Shown: positions 9,901 to 17,521 of the stretch, in pieces
How the letters are laid out: the number at the start of each line of letters is the position of its first letter
Position numbering within the stretch: the first letter of the stretch is position 1
Origin: Planctomycetota bacterium
GTDB taxonomy: Bacteria; Planctomycetota; SZUA-567; H5-PLA8
Assembly (NCBI GenBank): GCA_027493525.1
Contig: JAOSKN010000003.1
Span: 1,946,467-2,010,466 of the forward strand
Direction of reading: 5' to 3'
Length of the DNA: 64,000 bases
Made by a program: the position numbers and the translations under genes
The notes under the pieces: generated by a model
Seen by the model: the letters and a program-made list of their open reading frames with translations, nothing else
Databases searched by the model: none
What the model was told of the DNA's origin: nothing

Positions 9901-10248
9901 AGCCTCGCCGGCCGGCCGCTTTTCGAAGTCCAGGACCTCGACGCGGAAGACGGGGTCGTGGACCTGGGCTCGTTCCCGATCCGCACGAGGATCGTACTGA
10001 ACGTCGCACGCCCGGCGGCTTTCGCCGAACTGCGCGCGGTCGTCTGGCGGCCGCTCGACAAGCGCGTCATGCCGCGCGCCCTGCGCATCGCGCGCGACCG
10101 GCTGGTGGCCAATGTGCGGCTCCCGGGCGAATACGTCTTCAGCATGCTCGCGCGTGCGCGCGTGGTCGTGACGGATCCCGTAACGCACAAGCGCCGCGCG
10201 CAGTGGCTTGAAGTCCGGCGCACGTTCAGGCTGACGATTGTCGAGTGA
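3955..10248 (+). CDS. Very large secreted multidomain protein: serine hydrolase, GH-like, cadherin-like, LamG and PKD domains
   Basis: 2097 residues with a signal peptide (1-22). In order: a serine beta-lactamase/esterase-like domain (about 25-340; SxxK at S81-K84, YND at 145-147); a PKD domain (about 350-445); a glycoside-hydrolase-like domain (about 455-780; TGANCIYFQAVRS, HLVWCIAEEYQE) ending in a collagen-binding-like module; two cadherin-like repeats (about 845-1025); a LamG/concanavalin-type domain (about 1030-1225; HWKFDETSG, DDVRIYDR); several PKD repeats; two copies of an unassigned 140-residue domain (about 1525-1670 and 1777-1918; IRTANNDK, DGSWT, GGN..GG..GAGS); calcium-binding DxDGDG repeats (about 1943-1985); and a beta-rich C-terminus. 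It is probably exported and acts on or adheres to polysaccharide. Two candidate catalytic domains in one chain are unusual. Start ATG 3955 or 3958; AAAGGA lies upstream. Confidence 0.85.
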   Translation: MMPKALTRFMLAVLLVLPLARAGTVFPGAAWETRTPVQAGLDAAKLDQFRALAGGGPGCVIKDGYLVYSWGTQTLHGEWASASKPVYATLMFMAIEEGRAGGVGDLVKDYNWNLSAKDQTMTLEHLANMISGYALPENPGAAWGYNDYGIKLWALTLLNRMYGADAASDAETEAVFLAANRFGPLQFQDGDVLTIKNGAPRINMTPRDFCRVGWFWLNRGRWNGAQLVPQSYFDNYMKPIVPAGLPRTAGGTNDYLGIGSHGGGSNQTALGPGIYGYAWWHNPNRQTWPDAPADTFQANGHWNKEVLTVIPSLGIVAAWRGGTGAPTDSFAGPMNLVLKPLVESVQAAPANQAPSVDAGPDRTVTLPVSASLDGAVSDDGLPNPPGTATVMWFKQSGPGTVTFGNANAVDTTASFSAAGTYVLKLEAGDGELSASDTVTVTVNPAPPSGPLPGQIIVHPDTPRWLAYNRDNDGDGKPDPFFMCGPGDPEDFLYRGARNADGTRSGDQLTLIDKIIGTGANCIYFQAVRSHGGDGAADHNPFEGSDPNNALDPDILNQWELWFDAMDDNGIVIYFFFFDDSAGFAAAREDYMLCELVNRFEHHKHLVWCIAEEYQEQFTAARVSELAAIVRAEDDHDHPIAVHKLSGLSFSEFADDPNIDQFAIQYNQGAADSLHAGMVTAWDNAAGKYNLNMSEAASYGTGATARLKDWACAMGGAYVMRLGMDIASTSVSDLQDCGRLRAFFESFDVSALAPHDELKHGGTQYVLANPGAAYAAYASNLSGSLGLKSLTSGTYTLKWLDCVTGASVTQNGVGVAAGDQTFAKPGGIGNELALYLKRTGGGANAAPTALPQNVSVAYQTAQAIALTYTDPDGPGPYTFAIASGPAHGALSGNGANRTYAPAAGYSGPDSFAFTVHDGLATSAAATVSITVQAPGNAAPVANNQSLSTPQGTPVTMSLSYSDPDGPGPYTVTILSQPTHGSLGGAGNDRTYTPAAGYTGADNFTWRVNDGLANSNTATVSLAVTAPPAAGLLAHWKFDETSGTVAADATGNGWTGTLVNGPTWTAGQVSGGLQFDGSNDRVSVAGTFAPPAKGTVAFWAMVTIDGARQRILGGHDAWEITIESNGKLANQLNSAGSNTLQSAASVPNGQWLHVACTYDSASNARQTYFNGSLDASSTNHDNTGPGSFALTLGTRTGASDYFSGVLDDVRIYDRVLSAAEIAALANTPPPNQPPAIESGAWANPNPVTLPATTAVNVVASDPDGGPQPLAYTWSKVSGPGSVGFTPNGSVSASQSTASFSAAGEYTLRVSVSDGEATVTDDVVVAVNPAPPSNTAPDVGAGPDLVLTLPASASLGGSVGDDGLPNPPGAVTVTWSKLSGPGAVTFGNANAIATSASFSVAGTYTLRLTASDSQLSASDDVTVIVNPAPPVNAAPAVSAGPDLAVTLPASATLDGAVSDDGLPNPPSAVSVAWAKVSGPGTVSFGNSNAVDTTATFSAPGGYILRLTASDSQLSASDEVFVAVDAMPVSSLIANVVASTGTAYEVDTLAAGKLVYVDRAFTFTNVPAAYAGQEFIRTANNDKTVNAANYLTFTLTAAASVYVAYDVRASSAPSFIDGSWTTVADTLGTSDVSRVLYRKDFAAGTVVLGGNQQGGPTGAGSNYNVLAIAGGSPPPPPNQPPQITSVAASPNPVTLPAGVMLGASAVDPDGGPAPLSYVWSQLSGPGTVSFVGANAASASASFFAAGTYVLRVTVSDGMASAYADVSVDANPEPPPPPPAGFELAVAFVSTGKAYDLSVAEAGGLIYIDRSYTIASLSAALGGAALIRTANNDKNVAVNPHLTFTISQAATVYVGYDKRATALPAWLDGSWTLTGESLASTDGAAGPMRVYAKSFPAGSVTLGGNKHGGNTGAGSHYVVIVAPSASGAGDGVGSRAAAGARGFEPARLWWHDGDRDGDGLLDVFELARGLNPDAIDSDGDGNSDEHESLAGRPLFEVQDLDAEDGVVDLGSFPIRTRIVLNVARPAAFAELRAVVWRPLDKRVMPRALRIARDRLVANVRLPGEYVFSMLARARVVVTDPVTHKRRAQWLEVRRTFRLTIVE

Positions 10249-10258
10249 CCACGAGAGG

Positions 10259-11563
10259 TCATGCGCGGCCGACGGGCCGGTCCAGTTCCAGCTCCAGCAC
10301 CGTGACGGGAGCCTCGCGCCCGCCCGCGGGGAGGCGGATCGAAACGCTCGACGCGCTCTGCTCGAAGCCCAACGCCGCGCCGCCGAGCTGGCGGCACGCG
10401 AGGATCTTCCGCTCGAGCGCCGGCAGCGGCAGCGTCTCGCGATCCTCGCCGGGCAGGACATGGACGTACACGGAACGCGCGCGGCAAGTCGAGCCGTAGC
10501 GGTCCTCGACCGGCTCGAACGGCCCTGCGCGCGTGCCGTAGATGCTCTTCCCGTACCGCTCCATCCAGGCGCCGACTTCGCGCAGCCGCTCGACATGCGC
10601 CGGGGGAATCTCGCCGTCGGCGTCGGGCCCCACGTTCAACAGCACGTTGCCGCCGCGATTCACAACATTGACCAGCATCAGGATGACCTCGTCGCGCGTC
10701 ATCAGGTCCTGCTCGCGGTTGAAGCCCCAACTGGGCCGGTTCAGGTTGAGGCACTTCTCCCACGGCCAGTCGATGATCGGGCCGGCCGCGCGGTGCCCGC
10801 CTTCGTCGGTGCCGAAGTCGCCTTCCCAGCCCGAGCGCGGGCTGATCACGATCTTCGGCTGATGCCGGCGCGCCATCTCGTTCAACTTGACCGGCTCCCA
10901 GAGCCACGCGGCGTCGGCGTCCGTGCCCTTGTGGGCGAGCCACGCGCCGTCGTACCAGAGGATGTCGATCGTGCCGTACTTCGTCGTCAACTCTTCGACC
11001 TGGCCGTGGCACTGCCGCTTCATCAGTTGCGCGTTCTCGGGGAACTCATCCGGCTTGAAGTACCCCGGGAAGCGCCAGTCCATCGGCGAGTAGTACAGCC
11101 CCGCGCGCATCCCGGCTTCGTGGCAGGCCTGCGTGTACTCGGCGACGAAATCGCGCCGCGCCGCGGTGCGCGTGCTGCAATAGTTTCCGTAAGAGGCCGG
11201 ACTGTCCCAGAGCGCGAAGCCGTCGTGGTGCCGCGCGGTCAGGACCATGTAGCGCATCCCGGCGTCCTGCGCGGCCCGCACCCAGGCGCGCGCATCGAAC
11301 TTGCGCGGCCTGAACTGCTCCGCATACTTCGCGTACTCTTCCTTTGAGATCCCGCTGAAGTGCAAGTACCACTCCCCGTCGGCGGGGATCGCGTACAGGC
11401 CCCAGTGGATGAACATCCCGAAGCGCGCGTCGCGCCACCAGGCAAGGTCTTCGGGCGACAGGCGCAGTCCCTCGCCTTTAATGCCGCCCCGGCGTTGGAA
11501 GTCGACATTGTTCTTCAGCTTCGAGGCCAGTTCGTCGCCGGTCAGGGTTTCGACTTCGCTCAT
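10259..11563 (-). CDS. GH29 alpha-L-fucosidase
   Basis: A 434-residue protein with the hallmarks of glycoside hydrolase family 29: ARFGMFIHWGLYAIP near the N-terminus, LTARHHDGFALWDS (110-121), GLYYSPMDW, and IDILWYDGAW carrying the expected nucleophile at D205, followed by NLNRPSWGF and the LLNVGPDADG segment. A C-terminal beta domain closes it. No signal peptide is seen, so it probably acts in the cytoplasm on imported fucosylated fragments. The frame stays open upstream to 12925, but that extension only shadows the next gene; ATG 11563 has AAAGGG seven bases before it. It converges with the giant secreted protein, with only 10 bp between the stops, and is read in the same direction as the two beta-helix proteins behind it. 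Confidence 0.9.
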   Translation of the reverse strand: MSEVETLTGDELASKLKNNVDFQRRGGIKGEGLRLSPEDLAWWRDARFGMFIHWGLYAIPADGEWYLHFSGISKEEYAKYAEQFRPRKFDARAWVRAAQDAGMRYMVLTARHHDGFALWDSPASYGNYCSTRTAARRDFVAEYTQACHEAGMRAGLYYSPMDWRFPGYFKPDEFPENAQLMKRQCHGQVEELTTKYGTIDILWYDGAWLAHKGTDADAAWLWEPVKLNEMARRHQPKIVISPRSGWEGDFGTDEGGHRAAGPIIDWPWEKCLNLNRPSWGFNREQDLMTRDEVILMLVNVVNRGGNVLLNVGPDADGEIPPAHVERLREVGAWMERYGKSIYGTRAGPFEPVEDRYGSTCRARSVYVHVLPGEDRETLPLPALERKILACRQLGGAALGFEQSASSVSIRLPAGGREAPVTVLELELDRPVGRA

Positions 11564-11592
11564 GGCACGCCCTTTCGCTTGGGAATCGGAGG

Positions 11593-13377
11593 CTATTTCG
11601 CCAGCGCCTCGTAGCGCGCTTGCGCCGGGATCTTGTGCGACTCGGGGTCGGCGTCGGGCCCGAAGGCCGGCCAGGCCAGTTCGCCGAACCACGCGGGCTT
11701 GGCCTTGAGGTACAAGCTGGCGGGCAGCGTCGCGCCGTTCAGCGCCTCGCTCGCGGGCACGCCGCCGTCCTTGTAGTTGAAGTTGCCCTTGAGGAGCGTC
11801 GTGGCGCGGACGTCGAGGTCCAGCTCCTGGAAGCCGCCCGGACCCGGGCCCTTGCCGTGTTCGAGGGTCGCCATCTTTTCCCAGTCGGCCCAGGGCTTGT
11901 TTTGACTCAGTTGCGCGGTGCCGTTGAATCCGCCGTTGCCCATGTTCGGGAAGCCCAGCGCGTAGATCAGGTGCTGCCCGTAATGGAATGGCGTCTCGCC
12001 GGCGTCGTAGATCCACTCGTGACCCTTGCGCCCGAGCACGTTCCCGACCAGCGAGTAGCAGCGCGTGAACCGATTGAGGTTCACGCAGACCCAGAACTGC
12101 TTGGTGTGGGCGGAGGTCCCGTGAATCCAATTGCGGAAGAGCGTGTCGTGAGAGGCGCTGCCGTGGTAGCCGTCGCATTGGATCTTCGGCGCGACGTTGC
12201 CTTCGTACAGGTTGTAGCTGTTGTGCCCGGCGTGGTTGGTATTGATGGAGCCGCCCAACAGGTCGCCCTGCACCGCCTTGTCGTCGCAGAAATTGTAGGC
12301 GAAGACGCTGCCGCTGGTGGAGTTCACTTCGATGTTCGGGAAGGCTTCGGCGAGGATGTTGTCCTCGGCAAGGATAAAGGAGCAGCCCCCGATGAGCAGC
12401 CCCGCGCCGTCGGGTCCCATGGGCTTGTTGCGTTTGGCGACGTGGCATTGCCGCACTTCGCATTGAACCGACTCGTTGATCCAGAGGTGGTAGTTCGGCA
12501 CGTTCACGATCGAGACGTTCTTGACCCAGCAGCCGTAGGCCTGCTGCATCATCAGCGGCGCGTGGCGCGTCTGGGAGTGCGTGCCGTCGATCGTCAGGTC
12601 CTCGACGCCGGTAAACTGGATGTAGCCGCCGCCGGGGCTCAGGTAAGGCTCCAGCGTCTCGGGCAGGTCGAAGAGCAGGCCGGGGGCGATGGTGACGCTG
12701 TTGGCGGTCTTCGCCACGATCCGCGACTTCTGCTTGCGCAGATAGTCGTAGTTCGCCGGCGCGAGCACCGGCAATTGGGGATCGTTTTTCAGGGACAATT
12801 GGCAGAGCTGCCCGACGCCGCCGTCCGGGTAGGCCTCGAGCGCCTTGGTGTCTTCCACGCTCAGGACCGTGGCCCCGCGCTTCGGGCCGCCGAGGATCTT
12901 CAGCTTCGGCGCCTTGCCGTCCCACCAGCCGCCCCGCGCGGTCAGGAAGTAGACATCGATCGCGCCGCCGCGCCCGCTGTTGTAGGCCATCACGATCGTC
13001 TTGCCGGGGCCGTCGCCGCGAATCGTGAGCTTGCTCTTGTTGACGGCGACCGGCCCGTTCACGCGGTAGGTGCCCGCCGGGAGGTACACCACGTCGTTCT
13101 CCCCGGCTTTCGCGAGCGCCTGCATGATGGCCGGCTGCGCGTCGGCCTGCCCCGTGTTGTCCGCGTTGAAGGGCGCCTTCGTCACGTCGATCAGGTTGGT
13201 CCGGTTGTTCGGGATTCCGCCCGGCACGCCCACCTGGACCCCGGGCGTCCAGTCGGCGAGGCGCTCGGCGGGCAGTATCCCGCCGGATTGTTCTGCGCGC
13301 GCGCTTACAAGGCTCGCCAGTGCGCAGAGCAGGAACGACGCGGCCGTCACCTCGGGGCGATTGCGCAGCATCTCCAT
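11593..13377 (-). CDS. Secreted right-handed beta-helix (pectate-lyase-like) protein, copy 1
   Basis: 594 residues with a signal peptide (about 1-28, ASFLLCALASLVSARA). After it comes the pectate-lyase-superfamily start (IDVTKAPFNADNTGQADAQPAI, then VVYLPAGTYRV), in which a short loop precedes a long right-handed parallel beta-helix; turns rich in N, G and short hydrophobic strands run to about residue 480. Proteins with this fold cleave or bind polysaccharides, but catalytic residues cannot be assigned by eye. AAAGGAG precedes the ATG. It has exactly the same length as the next gene upstream and shares long similar blocks with it, so the two arose by tandem duplication. It lies 29 bp upstream of the fucosidase and is probably co-transcribed with it. 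Confidence 0.85.
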   Translation of the reverse strand: MEMLRNRPEVTAASFLLCALASLVSARAEQSGGILPAERLADWTPGVQVGVPGGIPNNRTNLIDVTKAPFNADNTGQADAQPAIMQALAKAGENDVVYLPAGTYRVNGPVAVNKSKLTIRGDGPGKTIVMAYNSGRGGAIDVYFLTARGGWWDGKAPKLKILGGPKRGATVLSVEDTKALEAYPDGGVGQLCQLSLKNDPQLPVLAPANYDYLRKQKSRIVAKTANSVTIAPGLLFDLPETLEPYLSPGGGYIQFTGVEDLTIDGTHSQTRHAPLMMQQAYGCWVKNVSIVNVPNYHLWINESVQCEVRQCHVAKRNKPMGPDGAGLLIGGCSFILAEDNILAEAFPNIEVNSTSGSVFAYNFCDDKAVQGDLLGGSINTNHAGHNSYNLYEGNVAPKIQCDGYHGSASHDTLFRNWIHGTSAHTKQFWVCVNLNRFTRCYSLVGNVLGRKGHEWIYDAGETPFHYGQHLIYALGFPNMGNGGFNGTAQLSQNKPWADWEKMATLEHGKGPGPGGFQELDLDVRATTLLKGNFNYKDGGVPASEALNGATLPASLYLKAKPAWFGELAWPAFGPDADPESHKIPAQARYEALAK

Positions 13378-13433
13378 CGGCGTGCTCCTTTGCGGTTGTT
13401 CGCGGAGTATACCCGCTCGAAGCCCCGGCTATG

Positions 13434-15218
13434 TCACCTGCCGGCGGATGCCTGCCGGGCTTCGAAGCGCGCCTGCGCCGGGATCTTGTGCTTTTCGAAG
13501 TCCGTATCCGGGCCGAAGGCCGGCCAAGCCAGGTCGCCGAACCACTCGGGCTTCTCTTTGCGGTAGAGGCTGGCGGGCAGCGCCGCGCCGTCCAGCGCTT
13601 CGCTCGCCGGCACGCCCAGGTCCTTGCAGTTGTAATTGCCTTTGCGGAGCGTCGTCGCCGGCACGTCCAGGTCGAGTTCCTGGAAGCCGCCGGGCCCCGG
13701 CCCCTTGCCCGGCGCGGCGGCCAGCATCTTCTCCCAATCGGGCCAGAACTGGCCCAGGCTCGGCTGCGCCGTCTTCCCGTTGCACCAGCCGTTGCCCATG
13801 TTGGGGAAGCCCAGCGAGTAGATGTAGTGCTTCTCGTAAGCGAAGCCGGACATGCCGACCTCGTAGTTCCACTCGTGCCCCTTGCGTCCCAGTACGTTGC
13901 CGACCAGCGAGTAGCAGCGCGTGAAGCGGTTCAGGGTCACGCAGATCCAGTATTGATCGGTCTTGGCGGACGAGCCGTGGAACCAGTTGCGGAAGGCCGT
14001 GTCGTGCGAGGCGCTGCCGTGGTAGCCGTCGCACTGGAAGCGCGGAGCCAGGTTGCCTTCGTACAGGTTGAAGCTGTTGTGCGCGCCGTGATTGGTGTTG
14101 ATCGAGGCGCAGAGCAGATTGCCCTGGATCGCCGCGTCGTCGCAGAAATTGTAGGCGAAGACGTTGCCGGTGCAGCCGCCGTCCACTTCCGTGCCCGGCG
14201 AGATCACGTTGTCTTCGATCAGGCAGGAGCCGGACATGGTGAAGAGCAGCCCGCCTCCGTTGGGCCCCGCGGCGGTCTTGCGCCCGGCGATGAAGCAACC
14301 CCGGATCTCGCAACGCAGCGAGCCGTCCATCCCGAATAGGTAGCGCTCGCCGTTGCGCACAGCCACGTTCTTCACCCAGCACCCATAGCTTTGGCCCACG
14401 CCGATCAGGCCATGGGGGGCGGGGGAGTTGGCGCCGTCCACCGCGAGGTCCTCGATGCCCACGCCCTCGGAGTACCGCCCCACCGGCCGCAGCACGGGCG
14501 CCAGCTCCGCGGGCAGGTCGAAAAGCAGCCCCGGTTCGATGGTGACCGTCGTCTCCGTCTTCGCGACGATGCGGGTCAGGTGCTTGCGCTGGTAGTCGAA
14601 GTTCGCCGGGACCACGACGGGCAGCTTCGGGTCGTTCTTCAGCGCAAGCTGGCAGATCTGCCCGATGCCGCCGTTTGGATATCCGTCCAGCACCTTGGTC
14701 TCGCCGACCGTCAGGACCGTGGCGCCGCGGGCCGGGCTGCCGGCAATCTCGAGCTTGGCGCGCTGCGGATACCACCAGTCGCCTCCGTCGGCCGGCGCGA
14801 TGCCGATGATGCTACCGGCGGGTTGATAGCCCAGCATGATCGTCTTCTCGGGACCGGCGCCGCGGATCGTGATGTGGCTCTTCCCGCCGAAGCAGCCGAC
14901 GCCCTTGTTCACGCGATACGTCCCGGCCGGCAGGTAGACGACTTCGTTCGGCTTCGCCTCATTGATCGCCTTCTGAATCGCCGGCTGCGCGTCGGCCTGC
15001 CCCGTGGGGTCTGCGTTATAGGGGGCCTTGGTCACGTCGATCAGCACGTTGCGGTTGTCCGGTATCCCGCCCGGCACGCCGGTGTGCGTACCCGGAGACC
15101 ATTCGGCGAGACGCTCGGCGGGAATCGGGGCACGGGCCTCACCGTCCTGGGCCGCGTGGAGGGATAGCGCCGTACCGATCAGGAACGCTAGGGCGAAGAA
15201 CTCTCGAAGTCTCGTCAT
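13434..15218 (-). CDS. Secreted right-handed beta-helix (pectate-lyase-like) protein, copy 2
   Basis: 594 residues, a tandem paralogue of the downstream gene: same N-terminal design (VPGGIPDNRNVLIDVTKAPYNAD), same central blocks (ARFVGNVLGRKGHEW-type), same C-terminus (PAWFGxLAWPAFGPD-type). A signal peptide covers about residues 1-23 (FFALAFLIGTALSLHA). The frame opens earlier (15269), but AAAGGAGAAG just before ATG 15218 marks the real start. The two copies differ enough to suggest divergent substrates. The 255 bp upstream, before the convergently placed stop of the transglutaminase-like gene, holds the likely promoter for the three-gene set beta-helix 2, beta-helix 1 and fucosidase. Confidence 0.85.
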   Translation of the reverse strand: MTRLREFFALAFLIGTALSLHAAQDGEARAPIPAERLAEWSPGTHTGVPGGIPDNRNVLIDVTKAPYNADPTGQADAQPAIQKAINEAKPNEVVYLPAGTYRVNKGVGCFGGKSHITIRGAGPEKTIMLGYQPAGSIIGIAPADGGDWWYPQRAKLEIAGSPARGATVLTVGETKVLDGYPNGGIGQICQLALKNDPKLPVVVPANFDYQRKHLTRIVAKTETTVTIEPGLLFDLPAELAPVLRPVGRYSEGVGIEDLAVDGANSPAPHGLIGVGQSYGCWVKNVAVRNGERYLFGMDGSLRCEIRGCFIAGRKTAAGPNGGGLLFTMSGSCLIEDNVISPGTEVDGGCTGNVFAYNFCDDAAIQGNLLCASINTNHGAHNSFNLYEGNLAPRFQCDGYHGSASHDTAFRNWFHGSSAKTDQYWICVTLNRFTRCYSLVGNVLGRKGHEWNYEVGMSGFAYEKHYIYSLGFPNMGNGWCNGKTAQPSLGQFWPDWEKMLAAAPGKGPGPGGFQELDLDVPATTLRKGNYNCKDLGVPASEALDGAALPASLYRKEKPEWFGDLAWPAFGPDTDFEKHKIPAQARFEARQASAGR

Positions 15219-15473
15219 GGCCGCTTCTCCTTTAATTTCCCGGCAAAAGATTCGAACTTTTCCCGCCATGATTCTGGCTTCGCGCTGCGGGTGCGGACAT
15301 TCCCATATACTCCGGTGCGCCCGGGGCGATGAACGGAGCTTCCGTGAATTGTTTTAATTAGTGCAGAATACAAGCGTTTCCTGATGCCTAAATTACCGGG
15401 AAAATATGCGGGGATTGCTCGGGATATATTCGCCGCGTACTGCCCCTCCGGCGCCGCTTGGGCACGACCTTGG

Positions 15474-17387
15474 TTAAGCGTGAACTCCCAGGGCACGCAA
15501 CGTCACCGAAACGTCCTCAACTCGTCCTGCGCCCGTCTCGACGACGTAGGAGCCTTCGACATTCGACGCCGCGAAGCGCTCGAGATGCCGGCATGCGATG
15601 CCGTCGCGCGTCCAGGCATGTTCGATCTCGAGTTGCGACACCTCGCCGCACGCCGGCGGCTCGCAACTCAGCCCCGCGCGCACTTCCCAGCCGGGCAGGT
15701 CCGCCGTCACGCGCAGGAAGATGGCCTCGGCCGCCTGCGCGGGCAGGTACTCGCCGTCCAGGCTGAAGTGATAGCCGTGCTCGTGGACCGGCGCGACGCG
15801 CTCGTCGATCGGGGTCCAGGGACCATCGGGGGCGCAGGCGGCTTCCAGTTTGGCGCGCGGCGGCCGGCTCAGGTACTCGGGCGGCGGAGCGTCGGGGTGT
15901 CCCTTGAAGGACTGGATCGAGGCCTGCACCCATGCCCGGTGAATCGGCCGGCCGCGAAAGACGCGGGGCGCGGCTTTGAAGACCGCGCTCCAGGGCTTGG
16001 AGGCATCCTCCGGCGAGAGCCGCACGTACGGGGCGTCCCCGCGCTTGAGGTTCGAAGCCGCGACGATCGTCCGCGCGAAGCCGGCGGCCTCCTCGAGCGG
16101 CGCGACCCACGGCTCGGTGAGCGTCCCGCCGCCGCGCTCGTCGCCGGCGTGGAACTTCAGCATCGTCCGGCCCGCGTCGAGGAACGGGTACGCGTTCGGC
16201 GCGTGCTGGAACCAGGTCGTCAATTTGAAGTCGCGCGCCTCCGCGCCTCCTTCGAACTCTAGCGCGATCCGCGCGCGGTGCCGGCGCTCAAGCCAGCGCG
16301 TGAAGTCCGCATGCAGCGCGCCCGAACGTTCCGCGCGCGCCGCGCGCTCCCAGGTTTCGCCGTCCAGCGTAATGAGCACATTCACCGCGTCGCCGGCCTT
16401 GGGCGCCTCCACGTTCAGGTCCGCAAAGGCCGCGCCTTCTTTCCGCGATGGCGCTCCAGGATCGAGCACCCGCCCGGTGATCGGCCAGGGCGAGTGGATC
16501 AGGTACTCGATCCGTGCGCGTTTGCCGCCGGCGGCACGCAGGCCACCTCCGGCCTGCGCGACGCCCTCCGCGAGCCAGGCGCCATGGACTTCGGGCGTGT
16601 GCGTCAAGTCCGGCGCGTACTCAAAGCACCCGTTGGAATAGGTTCGATGCGGTTCGAAGCGTTCTCGCGGCCCGCGGCCATGCCATTCGTTCTGGTATTT
16701 CTTGCTGTCTTCGACCCAATGTGCCGGGAACGACCAGCGTTCCTCGCGCGGGCCGGGGTAAAGCACCAGCCGCTCGCCAGGCCGGAGCAGATAATCCATC
16801 GTGTGCAGCCGCTCGATAAAGCGCGGCATCTGCCCGCCCTTGCCGGGCGCGTAGAGGCTCTTCGCCATCGACTCGGGGTCGCGGTCGGCGACGTAGTATG
16901 GATCGCTGCGCGCAACCGGGTTCGCCACGAGGTCCGGATGGGCCAGCAAGTCCTTCAGCGAGGCGATCTGCCCGTCAGGGCGGCGATGGATCGCGCGCAG
17001 GTCGCAGTCGATCAGGCGCCACGCGCCGCCGTAGCGGACCTCGTTGAGCGTATGCCCGGTGACGCCGACGATCGCCGCCTCCAGCCCGGCCTCCTCGCAG
17101 AGATTGGCGTAGATGGCCGCAACGGTCCCGCAGAGCATGTAGCCGTAGCCGTTGATCAGTTTCAGCGGATCCTTCACGTAGTCGTTCGGGTGGTACGGGC
17201 GGTGCACGTCCAGGTCGGCAGGCGACCAGAAGTGGTAGAAGCCCGCGACCGGATCAACGGTGTAGCGCCAGAGCGCCAGGGCGAGTTCCTCGTCCTGCCG
17301 ACCCGCAAAGCGCTCGTGCGCCACCAAGCGGCGGAGGCTGAAGGTATCGGGATGCCGGGCGTTGTGGATCCAGGGGCTGCGGAGCAT
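15474..17387 (-). CDS. Transglutaminase-fold protein with C-terminal beta domains
   Basis: 637 residues. The N-terminal third is a transglutaminase-like (papain-like) domain. The candidate triad is C86 in YGYMLCGTVA, H112 in VGVTGHTLNEV and D127 in WRLIDCD, in the correct order and spacing for that superfamily. The remaining 400 residues are beta-rich and carbohydrate-binding in style (YLIHSPWPITG, LTTWFQHAPNAYPFL). No signal peptide or membrane span is seen. Its ATG is preceded by AGGAGAGG. It stands between the beta-helix pair and the divergent membrane GGDEF-like gene. Such proteins hydrolyse or transfer on amide bonds, but the substrate is unknown. The superfamily call is solid and the enzyme activity is inferred from the three residues only. 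Confidence 0.75.
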   Translation of the reverse strand: MLRSPWIHNARHPDTFSLRRLVAHERFAGRQDEELALALWRYTVDPVAGFYHFWSPADLDVHRPYHPNDYVKDPLKLINGYGYMLCGTVAAIYANLCEEAGLEAAIVGVTGHTLNEVRYGGAWRLIDCDLRAIHRRPDGQIASLKDLLAHPDLVANPVARSDPYYVADRDPESMAKSLYAPGKGGQMPRFIERLHTMDYLLRPGERLVLYPGPREERWSFPAHWVEDSKKYQNEWHGRGPRERFEPHRTYSNGCFEYAPDLTHTPEVHGAWLAEGVAQAGGGLRAAGGKRARIEYLIHSPWPITGRVLDPGAPSRKEGAAFADLNVEAPKAGDAVNVLITLDGETWERAARAERSGALHADFTRWLERRHRARIALEFEGGAEARDFKLTTWFQHAPNAYPFLDAGRTMLKFHAGDERGGGTLTEPWVAPLEEAAGFARTIVAASNLKRGDAPYVRLSPEDASKPWSAVFKAAPRVFRGRPIHRAWVQASIQSFKGHPDAPPPEYLSRPPRAKLEAACAPDGPWTPIDERVAPVHEHGYHFSLDGEYLPAQAAEAIFLRVTADLPGWEVRAGLSCEPPACGEVSQLEIEHAWTRDGIACRHLERFAASNVEGSYVVETGAGRVEDVSVTLRALGVHA

Positions 17388-17521
17388 GGTGGCCTCTCCT
17401 TATAGGGTGCAGCGTAGCGCGCGGCGGCGCCGTGACAATCCGACCCGCGCGAAGGCTTTACGGCGTGCGTGGCCGTGGTAGGCTCCTCACGTCCAAACGA
17501 GTTTGAGGCGGGGGATCGAGC

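Noticed and set aside
7594..10596. 1000-residue minus-strand ORF
   Set aside because: Arg/Ala-rich shadow of the PKD-containing gene on the other strand, running across two real genes.
11564..12925. N-terminal extension of the fucosidase frame to 888 residues
   Set aside because: The extra part is an arginine-rich shadow of the beta-helix gene; a good ribosome site and family start lie at 11563.
11620..14339. Plus-strand ORFs of 648 and 339 residues
   Set aside because: Antisense of the two beta-helix genes, with mirrored composition in both copies and no recognisable domains.
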